Translations under genes and position numbers: made by a program
NCBI GenBank assembly: GCA_947629735.1
Contig: CANREX010000012.1
Location: 1 to 17,732, forward strand
DNA: 17,732 nucleotides
From: an uncultured Clostridia bacterium
Lineage (GTDB): Bacteria > Bacillota > Clostridia > Christensenellales > Borkfalkiaceae
Reading direction: 5' to 3'
The notes under the pieces: model-generated
Databases searched by the model: none
The model's input: the letters and a program-made list of their open reading frames with translations, nothing else
Told to the model about the DNA's origin: nothing
Shown here: positions 1 to 7,515 of the stretch, in pieces
Numbering within the stretch: position 1 is the first letter of the stretch
How the letters are laid out: each line of letters starts with the position of its first letter

Positions 1-342
1 ATGGAAGGGCTCGTCGGCGGCGACGTGTCCGTCGCTGGGGCGAAGGGAGTGGCGTGCCTTTTGACTATTTTGGGGCTCGCCGTCGGCGTCTGCGCGGCGA
101 CGGTGCTTTTCAGGGTGATTTCCCCCGTGAAGAGCGCGCTCGGCAAGCGGCATAGACTTTCTGCCCTCGCCAATAACGGAGAGGACGTCAACCAAGGCGG
201 CGGCGAAATTGCTGTAAAGCCGCAGGCGGCGGAAGAACAACCCGAGCCCGAAGATGTCACCAATGAGGCGAAAGGGGCAAATGAGGGAAAAGAGAACCTC
301 CGCCCCGACAATAAAGACGATAACAAAAACGCAAAGAAATAA
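1..342 (+). CDS. Membrane protein with charged C-terminal tail, probably the 3' end of a longer gene
   Basis: The reading frame is open from the first base and ends with TAA at 340-342. An ATG happens to fall on base 1, so the 113 residues seen may be a whole protein or, more likely, the end of a larger one cut by the window edge. One hydrophobic segment (about residues 15-40, core LLTILGLAVGVCAATVLF) is followed by basic residues (KSALGKRHR) and then a long, low-complexity, Glu/Asp/Asn/Lys-rich tail. By the positive-inside rule the tail would be cytoplasmic. A last transmembrane helix with a disordered tail would fit a polytopic protein such as a flippase, but nothing diagnostic is visible and I do not assign a function. 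The next gene starts 67 bp downstream with its own ribosome binding site. Confidence 0.5.
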   Translation: MEGLVGGDVSVAGAKGVACLLTILGLAVGVCAATVLFRVISPVKSALGKRHRLSALANNGEDVNQGGGEIAVKPQAAEEQPEPEDVTNEAKGANEGKENLRPDNKDDNKNAKK

Positions 343-409
343 GGCAAATAACGCGCGAGCAGCGCGCGAAAAACATAACGCAAAACGCAAATTCCGAGGA
401 AGGACAAAT

Positions 410-2053
410 ATGGACTATATTAAACTTGCCGCAACGCTCATACCCGACGACGACTTGCTGCCGTTGGAGGAATACGAGAAAATGTACCCCGAAAGGGACG
501 TGCCGAAGGGCGCTTACGTCACGCGCCTCGCGCCCTCGCCCACGGGTTTTATACACCTCGGCAATCTGTACAGCGCGCTCGCGGACGAGCGCATAGCCCA
601 TACCACGGGCGGCATATTCTATCTGCGCATTGAGGACACCGACTTGAAGAGAAAGGTGGACGGCGCGGTGGAATCGGTCATACGCTCGCTGAAATATTTC
701 GGCGTGAACTTCGACGAGGGCGCGGAGATAGATTCCCCCTTGAACTGCTACGGACCTTACTATCAGCGCCAACGTGCGCGCATTTACCGCGCATATGCGA
801 AAAATCTCATTGAGCGCGGACTCGCCTACCCCTGCTTTTGCACGGAAGAGGAGCTCGACGCCGTGCGCGCTAAGCAGAGCGAAAACAAGGAAATAACGGG
901 CTATTACGGCAAATATGCGAAGTGCCGCAACCTTTCGGAAGAGGAAATCTACAAAAACCTCGCCGAAAAGAAGCCTTTCGTTATAAGGCTCAGATCGCAG
1001 GGCGACGCGGCGAACAAGATAACGTTCAAGGATATGATAAAGGGCGAGATAACCGTGACCGAAAACGACCAGGACGTCGTCATATTGAAGTCGGACGGCA
1101 TACCCACCTATCACTTCGCCCACGCGATAGACGATCACTTCATGCGCACCACGCTTGTTATACGCGGCGAAGAGTGGTTGTCAAGCCTTCCCATTCATTT
1201 GGAGCTTTTCTCGCTGCTGGGCTTCAAATTGCCGCAGTACGGGCACACCTGTTCGCTCATGAAGATGGACGGGGAGATAAAGCGCAAACTTTCAAAGCGC
1301 AAAGACCCCGAGCTTTCCCTCGATTTTTATCGCAAAGCGGGCTATTACCCCACGGCGGTTGTCAAATATCTGATGACTATTTTAAATTCCAACTTCGAGG
1401 AGTGGGAGATGAAAAACCCGCTCAAAGATTATCGCGAATTCCCCTTTTCTATCGGCAAAATGGGCAAGAGCGGCGCGCTGTTCGATATAGACAAATTGAA
1501 CGACGTCTCCAAGGCTGAACTCGCAAATCTTTCCGCGGAGCAGACGTACGACTTCCTTAACGGCTGGGTGCGGGAGTTCGGCACCGAAAAGGACAAGGTT
1601 CATTTTGACGACAAGCAGTATATAATATCGGTGTTGAACCTGATATGCGGCATAGGCGGCAAGAAGAGGCGCAAGGACATCGTCCGCGCCGAAAGCGGGG
1701 TGAAGATGCTCGATTATTTCTTCGACGACACGTTCGCGCCCGACTATTGCTACCGCTTCTCAAACGACATAGTAAACGGCGTTTTGAACGCGTTTTCCGA
1801 GGTTTACGACCCCGCGGACGACAATTCCGCATGGTTTGCAAAGGTCAAGGACGTCGCCTCGCAGTTCGGCTTCGCCGCGGAGATGAAAGACTACAAACAA
1901 AACCCCGAAATGTACAAAGGGAGCGTGGCGGACGTCGCCGAGATTTTGCGCATAGCTATCTGCGGCATGCCCAATTCACCCGATCTATGCACCGTCATGG
2001 GCATTTTGGGCAGGGAACGCTCGCTCGCAAGGCTGAAAGCGGGTTTGAGATAA
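410..2053 (+). CDS. gltX: Glutamyl-tRNA synthetase (class I)
   Basis: Charges tRNA-Glu (possibly also tRNA-Gln, if the cell uses the amidotransferase route) in the cytoplasm. The 547-residue product has the class I signatures: APSPTG at 41-46 followed by the HIGH-type motif HLGN at 49-52, and a KMSKS-type motif KLSKR at 293-297. Cys142, Cys144 and Cys172 recall the zinc-binding insertion of bacterial GluRS. RIEDTD (73-78) is the conserved segment after the Rossmann start. The length matches the roughly 550-residue clostridial form rather than the usual 470-490. I chose the ATG at 410 because AGGAAGGA lies just upstream (397-404); the frame is open further upstream but that part is Arg/Lys-rich and looks non-coding. 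No strong U-rich terminator follows. Confidence 0.93.
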   Translation: MDYIKLAATLIPDDDLLPLEEYEKMYPERDVPKGAYVTRLAPSPTGFIHLGNLYSALADERIAHTTGGIFYLRIEDTDLKRKVDGAVESVIRSLKYFGVNFDEGAEIDSPLNCYGPYYQRQRARIYRAYAKNLIERGLAYPCFCTEEELDAVRAKQSENKEITGYYGKYAKCRNLSEEEIYKNLAEKKPFVIRLRSQGDAANKITFKDMIKGEITVTENDQDVVILKSDGIPTYHFAHAIDDHFMRTTLVIRGEEWLSSLPIHLELFSLLGFKLPQYGHTCSLMKMDGEIKRKLSKRKDPELSLDFYRKAGYYPTAVVKYLMTILNSNFEEWEMKNPLKDYREFPFSIGKMGKSGALFDIDKLNDVSKAELANLSAEQTYDFLNGWVREFGTEKDKVHFDDKQYIISVLNLICGIGGKKRRKDIVRAESGVKMLDYFFDDTFAPDYCYRFSNDIVNGVLNAFSEVYDPADDNSAWFAKVKDVASQFGFAAEMKDYKQNPEMYKGSVADVAEILRIAICGMPNSPDLCTVMGILGRERSLARLKAGLR

Positions 2054-2203
2054 TAGGCGTTCTATCATATAGAAGCTATTACGCGTAAAGCGGCATTTTG
2101 GGCTGATTTGTAAAAATTTGCAAAAAATCGCGTCGGTTTGTGTGAAATAAATGTGACGGCGTTGAAATTCGTGTAAATTTTATGCGCATGCGCGCGCAGG
2201 ATA

Positions 2204-2231
2204 TTGACTTGCCTCGCCGCGCAGTGATAAT
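2204..2231 (+). promoter_or_regulatory. Predicted sigma-A promoter for the ABC transporter-apbE operon
   Basis: TTGACT (2204-2209) and GATAAT (2226-2231) are separated by 16 bp, each one base from consensus. Transcription would start near 2238, giving a leader of about 40 nt. A GC-rich palindrome, GCGCATGCGC (2184-2193), lies just upstream and could bind a regulator, but this is speculative. Confidence 0.6.
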
Positions 2232-2276
2232 ATTTGTGCAGTAGATGAAATAAAATCGGAAGGTGAGAAAAATTTC

Positions 2277-5200
2277 ATGTTAGAGCTTGTAGACATCAAA
2301 AAAGATTATGCGGTGGCAGGCGAAGCGGTTCACGCGTTGAAGGGCGTCTCCGTAAAATTCAGGGACAGCGAGTTCGTCTCCATTTTAGGCGCGTCGGGCT
2401 GCGGCAAGACCACCCTTTTGAACATTATCGGCGGGCTCGACCACTACACCTCGGGCGACCTCATCATCGAGGGCAGGAGCACCAAGGAGTACAAGGACGG
2501 CGATTGGGATACATACCGCAACCACTCGATAGGCTTTATTTTCCAGAGCTATCATTTGATACCCCATCAGACCATTTTGCAGAACGTCGAGCTCGCGCTC
2601 ATGATCTCGGGCGTTTCCAAAAAGGAAAGGCGGCAGCGCGCGATAGAGGCTTTGGAAAGGGTCGGGCTGGGCGATAAGATACACAACAAGCCCAACCAAC
2701 TTTCGGGCGGTCAGGCGCAGAGGGTTGCGATCGCCCGCGCGCTCATAAACGACCCCGAGATAGTGCTCGCGGACGAACCGACGGGCGCGCTCGATTCGGT
2801 CACAAGCGTGCAGATAATGGAACTTTTAAAGGAAATCTCCCGCGACCGCCTCGTAATAATGGTCACCCACAACCCCGAGCTTGCGGAAAAGTATTCAACT
2901 CGCATTATCCGCCTGCTCGACGGACTCATAACCGACGACAACATGCCCTACGACGGCAAGGATAAAGAGGAGAAAGGGGAGAAGTCCGAGGAAAATCCCG
3001 AAAATACCGCAAGCTCGGAAAGCTCGGAAAGCGCTATCGGCGCGAAGAGCGGCAAGAGCAAGAAAGCGGCAATGTCCGTGGGAATGGCGTTCGGGCTTAG
3101 CCTTAAAAACCTGCTCTCCAAGCGCAAGCGCACGGTGATGGTCTCCGTGGCGGGCTCGATAGGCATCATAGGCGTTTCCATGGTGCTCGCAATTTCGGCG
3201 GGCGTGCAGGGATATATCCGCACTATGGAAAACGACATGCTCTCGGGCAACCCCGTTTCGATAACGCAGAGCGCGTATGACTTCACCTCGCTGATGGACA
3301 TCTCCGCGCACAACTTAAACGTCGATATAAAGGAGCTTGCGCAGGGCAATAAAATTTACGTCGAATCGCTTCTCGATACGTTGGGTACATTTGCAAAGGG
3401 TTTCGAAAAGACCAACACCATCACGGAAGCGTACGTTGATTACGTCTCCAAAATGCCCGAAGAGAGTGTAAACGTCGTGCAGTACGACTACGCGTTCAAC
3501 ATAATAAACAACCTGTACACCGATTTCACCGTGAGCGACGATTTGCAGTCTCACGTAAAGCCGGGCGTCGACTTGCCCGAGGGCAGCAACGAGCCGAAAG
3601 ACATGTCGATAACGGCGATAAGGGCTATGTACGCCTCGGTGCTCTCCCACGTGGAAGAATACAAGCAGTGGGGCAGCATGATAGGGTCGGTAAGGACGTT
3701 GGACGAAGTCCCCGACAACTTCGATTACATAATGTCGCAGTACGACGTCCTTGCGGTCGATAAGAACGGCGAGGCGGTCACGACGGGCTACACGCAGGAC
3801 GAACTCAAAGCGATGTTCGAGGCAAAGGATACGCTCGTCATGGTAGTCACCGACTATCAGTTCAACGATCTGATGCTCGCCGAGTTCGGGTATTTCACCG
3901 AGGACGAATTCCTCGACTACGCGTTTAAGGGCGTGGGCAGGGACGAGGACATAACGCTCGTCGGCGAGGACGGCTTCCCGTATTCTTTCTTTGTGGGAGA
4001 TACGGCGAAAAAGTTCACCTATTACCCCAACGACTGCGTTTACAGCAAGCATACGTTTACCGCAACGCCCCGTCTCACGGACGATCAGGTGAGGACGTAC
4101 GCGCAGATAATGGCGGGTCAGGGAATGATGGAGCCCGCGCAGGCGGCGCAGTTTGCGGAACAGATAATACTTATACGAAACAAGCAGGGCAACGAGGCGT
4201 TAAAGCAGTTTTTGATAGGTATGCAGTTCACGGAAGACCCCGACGAATTGGAAGATTTGTATCAGCTCGTCAAGATGCCCGATAAGCCCACGACCGACGG
4301 CTACGTCGCAAACGCGTATACGGACGTCTACACGGTAAGCGGGGACGACGAGACGAGCTTCGATCTCCCCGCGTTCACCGACAATGCGGACGCGTACAAC
4401 AAGAAGGTTGAGCTCGGCGTAAAGATGATTTTGCAGAAGAAGGAGGACGTCTCCTACGGCTGCCTCGACACGGGTCTTTACTACACCCACGCGCTGACGG
4501 AGTACATTTTGGACACGGAAGCGGATAGCGAAGTCGTGCAGTTCTTAAAGGGCGGCGCGGTCGATGAAATACCCGTCTATATCGATTATTACTACATAGA
4601 AGAAGAGGGCGAGGAGAGTCATTACGTACTTGAAACCGTCAAATCGAATATCGACACGGGCGCGACGGTCATGTCCGCGATAATAGGCGGCGTGTCGGGC
4701 GCGGGCGCGGGGGCTTCCTCGATAACCTACGCGTATCTCGGCGGCAGCAAAGTGCCGATAGCCGTCTATCTTTACCCCGTGGACTTCAACCAAAAGGACG
4801 TGATAACCGCATACCTCGACGATTGGAACGACATGTGCGAAAAGGGCGAGGAGTACGCCTATACCGATTTCAACGGCGACGCGCAGACCGTCAAGCTCGA
4901 ATTGAAGGATAAGATAACTTACACCGACACGGTCGGGCTGATAATAGACATGATAAACACGATGATACAGATGATAACCATCGCGCTCGTCGCGTTCACC
5001 GCGCTGTCGCTCGTCGTCTCTACGGTAATGATAGGAATTATCACTTACGTGTCGGTAGTCGAGAGGGTAAAAGAGATAGGTATTTTGCGCGCGGTCGGCG
5101 CGAGAAAGAAGGACATCAAACGGCTGTTCAACGCGGAGACGTTTATAATAGGTCTCGCGGCGGGCGTATTCGGCATAGTGGTGACGTATCTGCTCTCGCT

Positions 5201-5375
5201 GATAGTCAACATAATAGTCGTCGCGCTCGCGGGAGTCTGGGGCATTGCCGCGCTGCCTTGGTGGCAGGCGGGAATAATGATAGTTCTGAGCGTGGGCTTG
5301 ACGCTCATATCAGGGCTTATCCCCGCTTCGGCTGCGGCGAAGAAAGACCCCGTCGTCGCGCTCAGGACGGAATAA
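2277..5375 (+). CDS. ABC transporter ATPase fused to FtsX-type permease with large extracytoplasmic domain
   Basis: A 1032-residue fusion of MacB/LolD-type architecture. The N-terminal ATPase has Walker A GASGCGKTT (38-46), Q-loop Gln90, signature LSGGQ (142-146), Walker B ending ADE (165-167) and switch His198. A charged Glu/Lys/Ser linker (about 225-265) leads to a first transmembrane helix (about 287-309). An extracytoplasmic domain of roughly 540 residues follows, and then three C-terminal helices with the FtsX-family segment VERVKEIGILRAVGARKKDI between the first two. Such type VII ABC proteins usually move no solute across the membrane; they do mechanical work such as extrusion, lipoprotein handling or peptide resistance. 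The substrate is not evident. The start is supported by GGAAGGTGAG upstream. apbE begins 6 bp after the stop, so co-transcription is likely. Confidence 0.9.
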   Translation: MLELVDIKKDYAVAGEAVHALKGVSVKFRDSEFVSILGASGCGKTTLLNIIGGLDHYTSGDLIIEGRSTKEYKDGDWDTYRNHSIGFIFQSYHLIPHQTILQNVELALMISGVSKKERRQRAIEALERVGLGDKIHNKPNQLSGGQAQRVAIARALINDPEIVLADEPTGALDSVTSVQIMELLKEISRDRLVIMVTHNPELAEKYSTRIIRLLDGLITDDNMPYDGKDKEEKGEKSEENPENTASSESSESAIGAKSGKSKKAAMSVGMAFGLSLKNLLSKRKRTVMVSVAGSIGIIGVSMVLAISAGVQGYIRTMENDMLSGNPVSITQSAYDFTSLMDISAHNLNVDIKELAQGNKIYVESLLDTLGTFAKGFEKTNTITEAYVDYVSKMPEESVNVVQYDYAFNIINNLYTDFTVSDDLQSHVKPGVDLPEGSNEPKDMSITAIRAMYASVLSHVEEYKQWGSMIGSVRTLDEVPDNFDYIMSQYDVLAVDKNGEAVTTGYTQDELKAMFEAKDTLVMVVTDYQFNDLMLAEFGYFTEDEFLDYAFKGVGRDEDITLVGEDGFPYSFFVGDTAKKFTYYPNDCVYSKHTFTATPRLTDDQVRTYAQIMAGQGMMEPAQAAQFAEQIILIRNKQGNEALKQFLIGMQFTEDPDELEDLYQLVKMPDKPTTDGYVANAYTDVYTVSGDDETSFDLPAFTDNADAYNKKVELGVKMILQKKEDVSYGCLDTGLYYTHALTEYILDTEADSEVVQFLKGGAVDEIPVYIDYYYIEEEGEESHYVLETVKSNIDTGATVMSAIIGGVSGAGAGASSITYAYLGGSKVPIAVYLYPVDFNQKDVITAYLDDWNDMCEKGEEYAYTDFNGDAQTVKLELKDKITYTDTVGLIIDMINTMIQMITIALVAFTALSLVVSTVMIGIITYVSVVERVKEIGILRAVGARKKDIKRLFNAETFIIGLAAGVFGIVVTYLLSLIVNIIVVALAGVWGIAALPWWQAGIMIVLSVGLTLISGLIPASAAAKKDPVVALRTE

Positions 5376-5381
5376 GTTTTT

Positions 5382-6497
5382 ATGAAAAGACCTTTAAAGG
5401 CGGCGGCGATAATCGCCGCCGCCGTAATTGCATTATGCCTGCCTTCCTGCAAGGAAGAGCCTTCCTATAATTCCCGCTATATCTACGCGATGGGCGCGGT
5501 CGCCCGCGTCGTCGTGCCGGAAAACGGGAATTTTTCGGCGTTTGCGGAGGAGTTGGAAGGGAAAATCGCGCAGGCGGACGCAAGCATAAGCGCAACGGCG
5601 GAAACTTCCCGCGTGAGCGAATTCAATTCCCTGCCCGCGGGCGGCGAGGCGGAAATCGACTTCACCTGCTACTCGGTTTTGTCTCTCGCGCTGGAAATGT
5701 GCGAATTCACGGAGGGCTATTACAACCCCGCCGTCTATCACAGCGTAGCCGCGTATAACTTCCCACAAAGCGTTCCGCCCGAAAGCCTGCCCGACAGCGA
5801 AACGCTTGCGGCGTTCACCTCTCTTTCATCGCATTTTACGGAGATAGAGCTGAGGGAAGAGGGCGGCAAATACTACGCGAAAAAGCCCGACTGTACCGTG
5901 CGGGCGGGCGGGAATGATTACACCCTCGCGATAGATTTGGGCGGCATAGGCAAGGGCTGGTGCGCCGACGCCGCAGATAAGTTGATGTCAGACTACGGCT
6001 TCTCGTGCGGGTATTTCGATTTCTCCTCTTCGAGCATGTCGCTCAAAAGCTACTCGGGCGGCGACGGACTGTACGAACTGAAACTCTGCGACCCCCGCGA
6101 CAGGAGCAAATCGTTCTGCTCGCTGCGCGTGAGGGACGTCAACTTGTCCACGACGGGCGATTACGAGCATTTTTACGAGGTGGACGGGGTCAGGTATTGC
6201 CATATCATAGACCCGTTCACGGGCGCACCCATTCGCACGGGCATATCCTCCGTGACGGTGATAGGCGGCAGCGCCGCCGAGGACGACGCCTTAACTACTG
6301 CGCTCGCCTGCATGGGAAGGGATAAGGCTGTGGAATTCACGGAGAAAAAACTCGGCGATAAAATCGTGATAATGTTGGTGGAAATCGGGGATAGCTACGG
6401 CATAATAACTAACCGCCCGTCGGAAATTTTGTCTGCGACCTTCCCCATATTGAGCACCGTCGAAAACGGCAGGATAGTTTTGAAAGATGTCACTTAA
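5382..6497 (+). CDS. apbE: FAD:protein FMN transferase (ApbE family lipoprotein)
   Basis: ApbE enzymes attach FMN from FAD to a Thr/Ser of flavoproteins such as Rnf/Nqr subunits, on the outer face of the membrane. The 371-residue product begins with a lipoprotein signal: MKRPLK, a hydrophobic run, then LPSC with Cys23 as the lipidated residue. Family motifs visible are DLGGIGKG (185-192), HIIDPFTGAP (274-283) and the metal-binding stretch AAEDDALTTA (298-307). The usual NxGG(N/D) strand motif appears as DFSSSS (213-218), a deviation from the textbook form that may be normal in Firmicutes. The gene starts 6 bp after the ABC transporter and overlaps the next gene by 11 bp, so the three are probably one operon. 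No Rnf or Nqr target is present in the window. Confidence 0.9.
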   Translation: MKRPLKAAAIIAAAVIALCLPSCKEEPSYNSRYIYAMGAVARVVVPENGNFSAFAEELEGKIAQADASISATAETSRVSEFNSLPAGGEAEIDFTCYSVLSLALEMCEFTEGYYNPAVYHSVAAYNFPQSVPPESLPDSETLAAFTSLSSHFTEIELREEGGKYYAKKPDCTVRAGGNDYTLAIDLGGIGKGWCADAADKLMSDYGFSCGYFDFSSSSMSLKSYSGGDGLYELKLCDPRDRSKSFCSLRVRDVNLSTTGDYEHFYEVDGVRYCHIIDPFTGAPIRTGISSVTVIGGSAAEDDALTTALACMGRDKAVEFTEKKLGDKIVIMLVEIGDSYGIITNRPSEILSATFPILSTVENGRIVLKDVT

Positions 6498-6963
6498 AAA
6501 GGTAGAACAGGTAAAAAAATCGAAGTGGTTTCGCCCGTGGGATCTGCTCATTTACGGCTTGCTCGCGGCGATTATCGCGGCGTTCTTTATCGCGTTCGCG
6601 CTCGTCGGCAGGGGCGGCAAGTCGGAAGGCTTCGCCGTGGCGTATAAGGGCGGCGACGTGTTCCTGTATTATTTTGACGGCGATTACGACCTGCTCTCCC
6701 GAGAATATATAACGGTGGAGGAGGAGACGGAGGAAAGGCTGCTTCTCACGTTCCATGCGGAGGGGGGAGAGGGCTTTAACAGGATAGAAATCGACAGAAA
6801 GAACAACGCCGTCAGAATAATTGAAAGCGACTGCTCTCAGCGCAAGGACTGCGTATATACCCCCGCGCTGACGGAGGATAACCGCGCGCCCATAATCTGC
6901 ACCCCGCACGCGCTCACGATTTCCCTCATAGTCACCCGCGACGACGGCGTTATCAAGACGTAA
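6487..6963 (+). CDS. NusG domain II-containing membrane protein
   Basis: A 158-residue protein with one N-terminal transmembrane helix (about 20-41) after a basic stretch, then an extracytoplasmic beta-rich domain. The Cys pattern C116-x5-C122 followed by C138-T-P fits the small NusG domain II proteins of Firmicutes, which typically carry C-x(4-5)-C and then CxP before LxI. These are commonly encoded beside apbE and electron-transport genes. Their biochemical role is not established; despite the name they are not transcription factors. The start overlaps the end of apbE by 11 bp, implying translational coupling. A strong intrinsic terminator begins at the stop codon, marking the end of the operon. 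Confidence 0.8.
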   Translation: MSLKKVEQVKKSKWFRPWDLLIYGLLAAIIAAFFIAFALVGRGGKSEGFAVAYKGGDVFLYYFDGDYDLLSREYITVEEETEERLLLTFHAEGGEGFNRIEIDRKNNAVRIIESDCSQRKDCVYTPALTEDNRAPIICTPHALTISLIVTRDDGVIKT

Positions 6964-7002
6964 AAATGAGCGTTGCCTATCTTATGGCGACGCTCATTTT
7001 TT
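6962..7002 (+). terminator. Intrinsic terminator after the NusG-domain gene
   Basis: ATGAGCGTTGCC (6966-6977) pairs with GGCGACGCTCAT (6986-6997) with one G-U pair and an 8-nt loop, flanked by A-run and T-run (TTTTT after 6997). The A-rich left flank also makes it plausible as a terminator for transcription arriving from the opposite strand. Confidence 0.88.
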
Positions 7003-7071
7003 ATCATTTTGCCCAATGACGTTAACCCCGTTATTGTTACCCCGCCCGCGTGCGCAAGAAAATTTTTCCTA

Positions 7072-7227
7072 TTGTCACCCTGAGCGGAACGAGCCGACAG
7101 GCGAGTGAAGTCGAATGGGTCCGGTTGTATTAAGCGAAAACGCCGTTTCACCGCAACTCCCTACCACCACGAGGGGATTCTTCGGCTCTATCGAACGCTG
7201 CGCGTTCTTAATCGCTCAGAATGACAA
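7072..7227. repeat. 156-bp inverted-repeat (MITE/REP-like) element
   Basis: The left end TTGTCACCCTGAGCG (7072-7086) and right end CGCTCAGAATGACAA (7213-7227) are inverted repeats matching at 13 of 15 positions. Inner segments are also diverged inverted copies (GTCGAATGGGTCC on the left against GCCGAAGAATCCC read from the right). The TGTCATTCTGAGCG...GAAGAATCC pattern is, to my knowledge, a recurrent intergenic repeat type in bacterial genomes. There is no transposase gene, so any mobility would be in trans. It lies in the spacer between two convergent genes. Confidence 0.6.
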
Positions 7228-7273
7228 CCCCTTAATTAGCGCGCCACATTCTTAAAAAATTAACGGCGCAAGT

Positions 7274-7405
7274 GGTGACCGAAAAAGGCGTTATCCTTAC
7301 GCCTTTTGAGAGAGTGAGCGCATATCGTTTCGCGCGAACGGTGACCGAACACGGCGTTGCCCTTACGCAGTGTGAGAGCTTCGGCGCAATCGAGCACATT
7401 CGTGC
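7274..7405. repeat. Two 66-bp tandem repeat units, each with a hairpin
   Basis: GGTGACCGAA starts at 7274 and again at 7340, exactly 66 bp apart, and similarity continues through GGCGTT, CCTTACGC and GAGAG before fading. Each unit contains a stem: 7283-7291 with 7299-7307 (AAAAGGCGT/ACGCCTTTT), and 7349-7357 with 7365-7373 (ACACGGCGT/ACGCAGTGT). Two base pairs changed together from A-T to C-G between the units, while one G-A mismatch appears in the second. The second unit runs into the element-end sequence at 7380. Confidence 0.6.
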
Positions 7406-7426
7406 TCTCATTTGCTCAGAATGACA
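7380..7426. repeat. Second copy of the right end of the inverted-repeat element
   Basis: TTCGGC...ATCGA...GCTCAGAATGACA (7380-7426) aligns with the right end of the 156-bp element (7181-7226). The terminal 13 bases GCTCAGAATGACA are identical and lie exactly 200 bp apart (7214 and 7414). No matching left end with TGTCA is visible immediately upstream, so this is either a truncated copy or an alternative end of a compound element covering the tandem units. Confidence 0.5.
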
Positions 7427-7439
7427 GCGAATAAAGAGC

Positions 7440-7487
7440 GCCCCTACTATATTCCCCCACCTTGGGGTGGGGGAATATAGTAGGGGC
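7440..7487. repeat. Perfect 22-bp-arm palindrome (TTGG loop)
   Basis: Bases 7440-7461 are perfectly complementary to 7466-7487, leaving only TTGG unpaired. The arm runs GCCCCTACTATATT followed by CCCCCACC. It lies 28 bp beyond the 3' end of the minus-strand helicase gene. Neither flank has a U-run long enough for a standard intrinsic terminator, although the stem could stall polymerase or protect a 3' end. It does not match the neighbouring inverted-repeat element and may be a separate repeat. Confidence 0.75.
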
Positions 7488-7515
7488 AGGGATATTTTTC
7501 ACCTTAACAACTTCT

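Noticed and set aside
922..1518. 198-codon ORF inside gltX in another frame
   Set aside because: Arg- and His-rich shadow of the GC-rich glutamyl-tRNA synthetase frame; no ribosome binding site and no recognisable domain.
2057..2076. Hairpin after gltX (TTCTAT/ATAGAA with flanking GC)
   Set aside because: Short AT-rich stem with no T-run after it; not convincing as a terminator.
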